A stretch of DNA of 64,000 bases from contig JAGTWJ010000008.1 of NCBI GenBank assembly GCA_020064725.1, positions 1,178,001 to 1,242,000 of the forward strand, read 5' to 3'. Below are positions 59,301 to 64,000 of this stretch, in pieces. The position numbers were made by a program, and so were the translations under genes. The DNA comes from Drechslerella dactyloides (Eukaryota > Ascomycota > Orbiliomycetes > Orbiliales > Orbiliaceae). The notes beneath the pieces were generated by a model, which made no database searches, had not been told where the DNA came from, and was given only the letters and a program-made list of their open reading frames with translations. Every line of letters begins with the position of its first letter. Within the stretch, counting starts at the first letter, position 1.

Positions 59301-61051
59301 CACCACCGCAAAGATCATAACACCGCCAATCAGCGGCTCCGCGTACTCTGCGATCCGCCGTATCAAGCTGAGACGCACATGCGACGGCAGCGGCGGCTCA
59401 CTGATCACCGCCCACACTGGCATCTCCTCCGGATACGACCCGGAACACGGCTTTCGAACCTCCAGGAACATCTTCTGCGGGAGCTTGGAGCTGGTGACGT
59501 CCAGCCTGATATGGCAGGTATCGCTGGATACACGGGTGTATTTATCCGCGTAGATGGCCTCGAGCGAGTCCTGTTCTTCCTTCCACTCCTGCGAGGAGAC
59601 CATGGGCTCGTCGTCAAAGGTGATCAGGTCTTCTTCGTCGTTCACCGCCCGCCGCTTGGGCTGTCCGTAGACGAGCGTCTGCATGAGTATCTCGGCCGCA
59701 CGGGTTTCGTTATCTCCACATGCTGCGAGCGCCTCGCGCGCCGCCTCTGGAGGGTAGCCTGCTGCCGATAGTCCTATATCATCACAAGCGGTCAGCATAC
59801 ATGTGTGTTCTAGATGTGACTTAGCAGGCTCGTACTTTTCGAAGCGTACTCTCGCGCCAGCGAGTCTGTGACAAAGGCGACCGCTCCAACTGTGTAATTG
59901 TCGGGCAAGTACTTGGCCGGCATGTCGTCCTCGGGAACGTGGATTAGCAGCCATTCTAAAAGACAATCCAGCATATTAGCAACGTGAACTCTCCGGATTG
60001 CGAAAATGACTTCGAACCTAGTGCATCCTCCACGTTTGTCGCCCACTCGCACGCCTCCTCCACATGACTGACTCGGAATCCAGCGCCCACCAGCTCCTTC
60101 ACCACCGCTGCCTTGGTCGCCTTATCCATCCCCGCGGCATCGTGCTTCCAGTCTTTATTCAGCCGGATGAACTTTTCCACGACGCTTCTCGTGACTTTGC
60201 CCATATTCACCAGCGGCGAGCCCGCCCACCCCTTCGGCATCTGCGAGGAAGATAGCCCAGAGGCGCCCGCAGCGGCGACAGTACCAGCTGCGGCAGCCTT
60301 CTCTCTAGCGGAAGCTCGCTCCGCTTCAGCAGCGATCTTGTCCCGCTGGACCTGGAACGGGTCCTCGCTGTACTTTGATTCCCGGCCCTGCTTGACATCT
60401 TCCTTCTTGACAGCCTCGAAGGCCTGCCAGTAGGGCCTGTGCGTGGGTGGCAGCGCATACTGCAGGTTTCTGCCCGAGTAGACTCTGTGCAGGGCGTACG
60501 TCGCCGTGAAGTGGCGAGCTTCGAGCGCGGTGGTGAAGAATTCAGGCACGGTCTTCAAGCCCGTCGGCGGGTCGAATCGGATCTCCTCCGTCTCGCGGGT
60601 CTTGGTGTTCTTGTAGCGGATCGTAACGGACGCGCGGTTGCCATCTTTGCTGTGTCTCTGCATACAAAATCGTTCAGAGACGCCGTTCACCAGCTTTCAT
60701 AATAATCTAACGCTAGCAGCAGAGGGAAGTGTCACGACGCACGTTAAAGTATTCCGGCTTCTCCCAGTGGTTTCGAACGGTGAGCTCGTAGAAAATCGTA
60801 ACGGGCAGCTTCCCAGTCCATCCTTTCCCGCCAATGATCTCGTTGGTCGTCAATCGCGGGGCTTCCTGTTCCGCGGGTGGTTCGCCGCCCTTTTGCGCAC
60901 CTTTGCCCTTGGAACTACTGCCGCTTGAGGGTCCCGCCGCGGGAGCTGCAGGGGTCGCCTTCGCTTTCCCTTTGCCTCCCGAGCCGGCGCCACCAGCGGC
61001 GGCAGGCTCCTTGGTCTTGTCGGAAGCCTTTGCAGGCTTTTTTGGCGGCAT
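56374..61051 (-). CDS. DExH-box RNA helicase with UBA and RWD domains (DHX57/YLR419W-like)
   Basis: Nine exons on the minus strand: 60743-61051, 60018-60657, 59836-59955, 58955-59773, 58516-58894, 58362-58451, 57652-58301, 57265-57571 and 56374-57202. All phases close and give 1380 aa, normal for this family. After a Lys/Ala/Gly-rich start comes a UBA-like helix bundle (about 352-390, AAGYPPEAAREALAACGDNE) and an RWD domain (about 420-520, EWKEEQDSLEAIYADKY). Helicase motif I is SGETGSGKS (about 623-630), motif II is DEVH, motif III is LMSATLN, and motif VI is QRRGRAGRVREGNCYKLYT. HA2 and OB-fold regions follow. The family is linked to translation and ribosome-associated RNA unwinding; the exact role here is inferred. 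Residue IV of the box is Val (DEVH). One donor (GTTCGA at 60017) is atypical but is fixed by the frame. Confidence 0.92.
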
Positions 61052-62450
61052 GAAAGTTCGTGGGGGTTTGGTGGGTGGGATGTGTGGAACGTTGTGCTTG
61101 CTTGCGGCCCGCGTCTCGAGAGCTTGGCTCAGTCGCTTAGTCAGGCGGGGTGGGATTTCGATAATCGATGCTTGCTTAAGATGGAGGAGAATGTCGGAAG
61201 CTTAAAGTTAATCTGATGGTGGCTCGATCGAAGAGAGGAAGCTCGTATATATATTATATGATATACGTGGGTCGTCAATATAAGTCAAGCTACGTAGCTA
61301 GCTACGCGACAGCAAGTTGAGCGATGCACGTCCAGCTGTCCAGTTACATTCCTCCAGCTCAGGTCCGAGAATTATCATCTCTCCACGGTCAGCGTATAGA
61401 TCGCTGTTTACTAGACAAATGTATCTGACTGTAGTATATTGATCGTATGCAGCTATAACATGCATGGGGCAATCTGATCTAAATTGCGTGTACTACAAGT
61501 AGTCGGGAAATGGAAGAATATGAATCGGATTCTCCACCTCGACCGAACCAGCCTCGTTATCGATCACTCTAAGATCCGAGGCTTCTCCAGCTTCTCCAGA
61601 CAAAACATCACAGTTTACAAAGAGGTGATACAAGCGTCTCTAGGTTTTCGCGTGACAGTGCCCATAAGGGCGGCATAGGGCGCATACATCGTATGGTGCG
61701 AGGGATTCGGTAATCAAGAGCCACTCCGGGCCAGCGCTTCTTCGGGAAGTCTTCGAAGGATATGGTGGGGGGAGGGAAGTAGGATTTGATATTGGATTCG
61801 ATAAGGATGGGGGCGAACAACGAAAATTTAGATGGGAAATACATGAAGGGTTTCCTGTGTGCCCAACTTTTCATTCGTGGGACCAGGATGTACAAAAGAA
61901 CGCCGATAACAGTGACCTATCCGATAATCATGCTGGAGAAAAAGGAATAACAGCGGAACGACAAGACGCACGCACAAGCAGGAAAGTTTATTTTAAAACG
62001 GGAAGATTTATTGGGGCGACAGCTGGGCAATATTCTTCAGGGGCAAAGGGACATACAGGAAGGAGATAATGGTGTACAGGACGTGGTATCTGTGGCTAGA
62101 AAGGGCATCTTTAAATATTACAGAGGAAGCAAAGCCGTACAGGGTACTGTCAAGCGAACAAGGTGAAAAGGGCGAGATGGGAGGGGGTGTCTCGATCAAA
62201 AGGACGACATGATTCGAGGGTGTTACATGTCGAAAACGGGGGGGGCAACAGGTGGGCAAAGGAACAGACTATTCGCAGGAAGCGCCAAGGGAGACATTAA
62301 ATCCCATAATGGTGTAAGAAAAATGTAGCGAGAGTTGTAGCTTTGACGAGCGGAGACTCGAGCATGTGGGACCTGAAACCGATCGGGTGCTTTCTCAGGG
62401 GATTATGGTGCAAGCCGTACATTGAGTAGAGACAACGTAACCGAGCTGGC
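61052..62450. other. Helicase promoter and importin alpha 3' flank
   Basis: The left part is the helicase promoter, with a CTACGTAGCTAGCTACG palindromic stretch near 61289-61306. The right part is the 3' UTR of importin alpha. No coding frame is supported. Confidence 0.45.
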
Positions 62451-63923
62451 TTACATATCCATAGTATCACCCTGGTTGGCAAAGCTGAAGTTTCCTTGAG
62501 CGGGTTGTGTCCCGAAGCTGAAAGTCTCGCCGGCATGTTGAGGAGCGACGCCTGGGATGGCATCTCCTTCCTCTTCTTCGTCTCCAAAGTACTTCTCGAT
62601 GATGTTGTACGCTTTCATGTAGATTTCCTCGTTGGCGTTGTTCTGAGCGTTGTGGATCTTCTCCATTCCACCAGCTTCTTCGATGAACAAGGCGTACTTG
62701 TTGATTCCCTCACCGCTCGACTCCTTGTCCATCTCGCCAACCTTCAAAATGTTCTCAAGACCGTCAAGGGCAACCTGAATTATCTTGTTGTCCATGCAGG
62801 AGAGCAAGTCGCAGAGCGGCCGGATGGCACCTTGGTTAACCAGATAACGGATCTGGTCAGGCTTCTGAAGACCACCGGAAGTAGCGTTGGAAATGGCCCA
62901 GCATGCCTCCTTGCGCGTCTTAAAGTCGCCGTTGCTGAGCAGGTTGATCAGAGGGGGGATAAGATTCGCGTCGATAACTGCCTGGATCTGCGAAGAGTTG
63001 CCGGCGGTGATGTTGGAGATAGTCCAGCAAGCCTCTTTACGAATGCCGTCCTTAGTGCTGCTGAGGAGGGATAGAAGCGCCGGAAGAGCCCCGCAGTTGA
63101 TTATAACTTGGGTTTGGACGTCATCACCGGTAACAATATTACCAACAGACCGTAGAGCAGGTGTCTGAACGCTAGTCGAGTTGTGCATAAGCAGCTCGAC
63201 GAGTCTGCGGGGGATTCCAGCCTCAATGACAGCTTGAATCTTGTCGTTGGAGCCATCAGAGAGATAAGAGATGGCCCAACACGCATCAATCAGCACCTCG
63301 TCATCCAGGCTGTATACTAATTTGGCAAGAACCGGGAGCGCTGGTAGAATCTAGAGAACCGTGTTAGAACGTGGAAGACTACGCGAAAGTTGAGAGGGGG
63401 AAAAAGAACTTACAGTTGTCCAATCTGGCTGCGGAGTCTTACCACGGCAGAAATTGCTGAGGGTCCAAGTGGCATTGCGAAGCATGCTGAGTTTACGGCT
63501 GTCACCGAGCAGTTGCAACAGAGGGCGAAGAGCACCTGCGCTCAAGACGTAGTCTCGGCATTGAGGGCTGTCTCCTGCAATGTTACCAAGAGCCCAGACG
63601 GCCTGTTCTCGGACATCGGGTTCATGGCTGCTCAGAAGCTCCACAAATATTGGAACGGCGCCTGCGTTAATAACGACTTGAGTCTGAGCGGCGGATCCGG
63701 AGGCGATGTTGGTGAGAGCCCAGGCGGCCTCGAACTGAACCAAGGTATGGGGCGAACGGAGAAACTCCACAAATCGGCTGACGACACCACATTCGATGAC
63801 CTTTTCAATAGGTGGATTCCTTTCCTTAGAAAGTAGCTTTCGAAACTTGGTGGTAGCTGAAATCTGTTGGTCGATGGAGTCCGAGAAGACACCTTGGATC
63901 ATGGACGGCAGATCCTCGGTAAG
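62451..63923 (-). CDS. SRP1: Importin alpha (karyopherin), 5' part beyond window
   Basis: Two exons lie in the window: 63414-63923 and 62451-63350, joined over a 63-nt intron with donor GTAAGT. They encode the last 470 residues in frame. Armadillo repeats run throughout, with the repeated signatures FEAAWALTNIASGSAAQTQ, VREQAVWALGNIAGDSPQCR, NATWTLSNFCRGK, DACWAISYLSDGSNDKIQ and RKEACWTISNITAGNSSQIQ. These Trp/Asn positions form the groove that binds nuclear localisation signals. The C-terminus (EEEEGDAIPGVAP, ending GDTMDM) resembles Srp1. Importin alpha carries NLS cargo to importin beta. The importin-beta-binding domain must be in exons to the right, because a CTTTCCAG acceptor precedes LTEDLPSMIQGVF at 63923 and the intron runs toward the edge. 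Confidence 0.97.
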
Positions 63924-64000
63924 CTGGAAAGAAGAATCAACCGTTAGCGTGAGCTATGATCCATCGCGTGGCAATAAACTCGCGTATATCAAACGACGGG

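Overview
The window comes from a filamentous ascomycete (Pezizomycotina-type) nuclear genome. Nearly every gene has several short introns of 49-223 nt with GTAAGT/GTATGT-like donors and CTAAC/CTGAC-like branch sites. Gene spacing is moderately compact, promoters are CT-rich, and the proteins are fungus-typical (Fmp27, Pus4, Irc22, Rpc53, a Zn2Cys6 regulator). No operons, CRISPR arrays, rRNA or convincing tRNA genes are visible. The species cannot be fixed from the sequence. Exon joins below were made by hand from splice signals, reading-frame closure and family similarity.

Layout, left to right. 0.5-1.1 kb: hotdog-fold thioesterase (+). 1.55-2.34 kb: ribosomal protein eL32 (-). 3.7-5.95 kb: eIF4B/Tif3 (-), with a 4-nt first coding exon and a 9-nt internal microexon. 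7.88-17.05 kb: the giant lipid-transfer-type protein Fmp27 (+), divergent from eIF4B across a GC-rich promoter. 18.1-20.5 kb: two accessory genes, a small unknown protein and an orphan that may be PD-(D/E)XK-like. 22.07-23.3 kb: tail-anchored haem-oxygenase-like protein (+). 24.35-25.84 kb: F-box protein (+). 26.29-27.83 kb: tRNA pseudouridine-55 synthase Pus4 (+). 28.16-29.04 kb: Irc22/TRAP-alpha-like ER membrane protein (+). 29.42-30.48 kb: HAD hydrolase (-). 30.78-31.62 kb: secreted protein built from an exact 60-residue tandem repeat (-). 32.28-34.41 kb: RNA polymerase III subunit Rpc53 (-). 36.96-38.67 kb: regulator with a C-terminal Zn2Cys6 cluster (-).

38.67-49.95 kb is an unusually long (11.3 kb) gene-free divergent interval between the Zn2Cys6 regulator and a B-type cyclin. 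It holds a purine/pyrimidine-biased leader, many tetranucleotide microsatellites and one near-perfect 38-bp inverted repeat. After it come the B-type cyclin (+, 49.95-52.68 kb), a GH16-family secreted enzyme (+, 54.4-55.7 kb), a DHX57/YLR419W-like helicase with UBA, RWD and DExH domains (-, 56.37-61.05 kb) and the 3' part of importin alpha (-, from 62.45 kb, running off the right edge).

Most genes are core housekeeping functions: translation (eL32, eIF4B, helicase), tRNA synthesis and modification (Rpc53, Pus4), nuclear import and cell cycle. The accessory interest lies in 18-20.5 kb, the secreted repeat protein and the long interval upstream of the cyclin.
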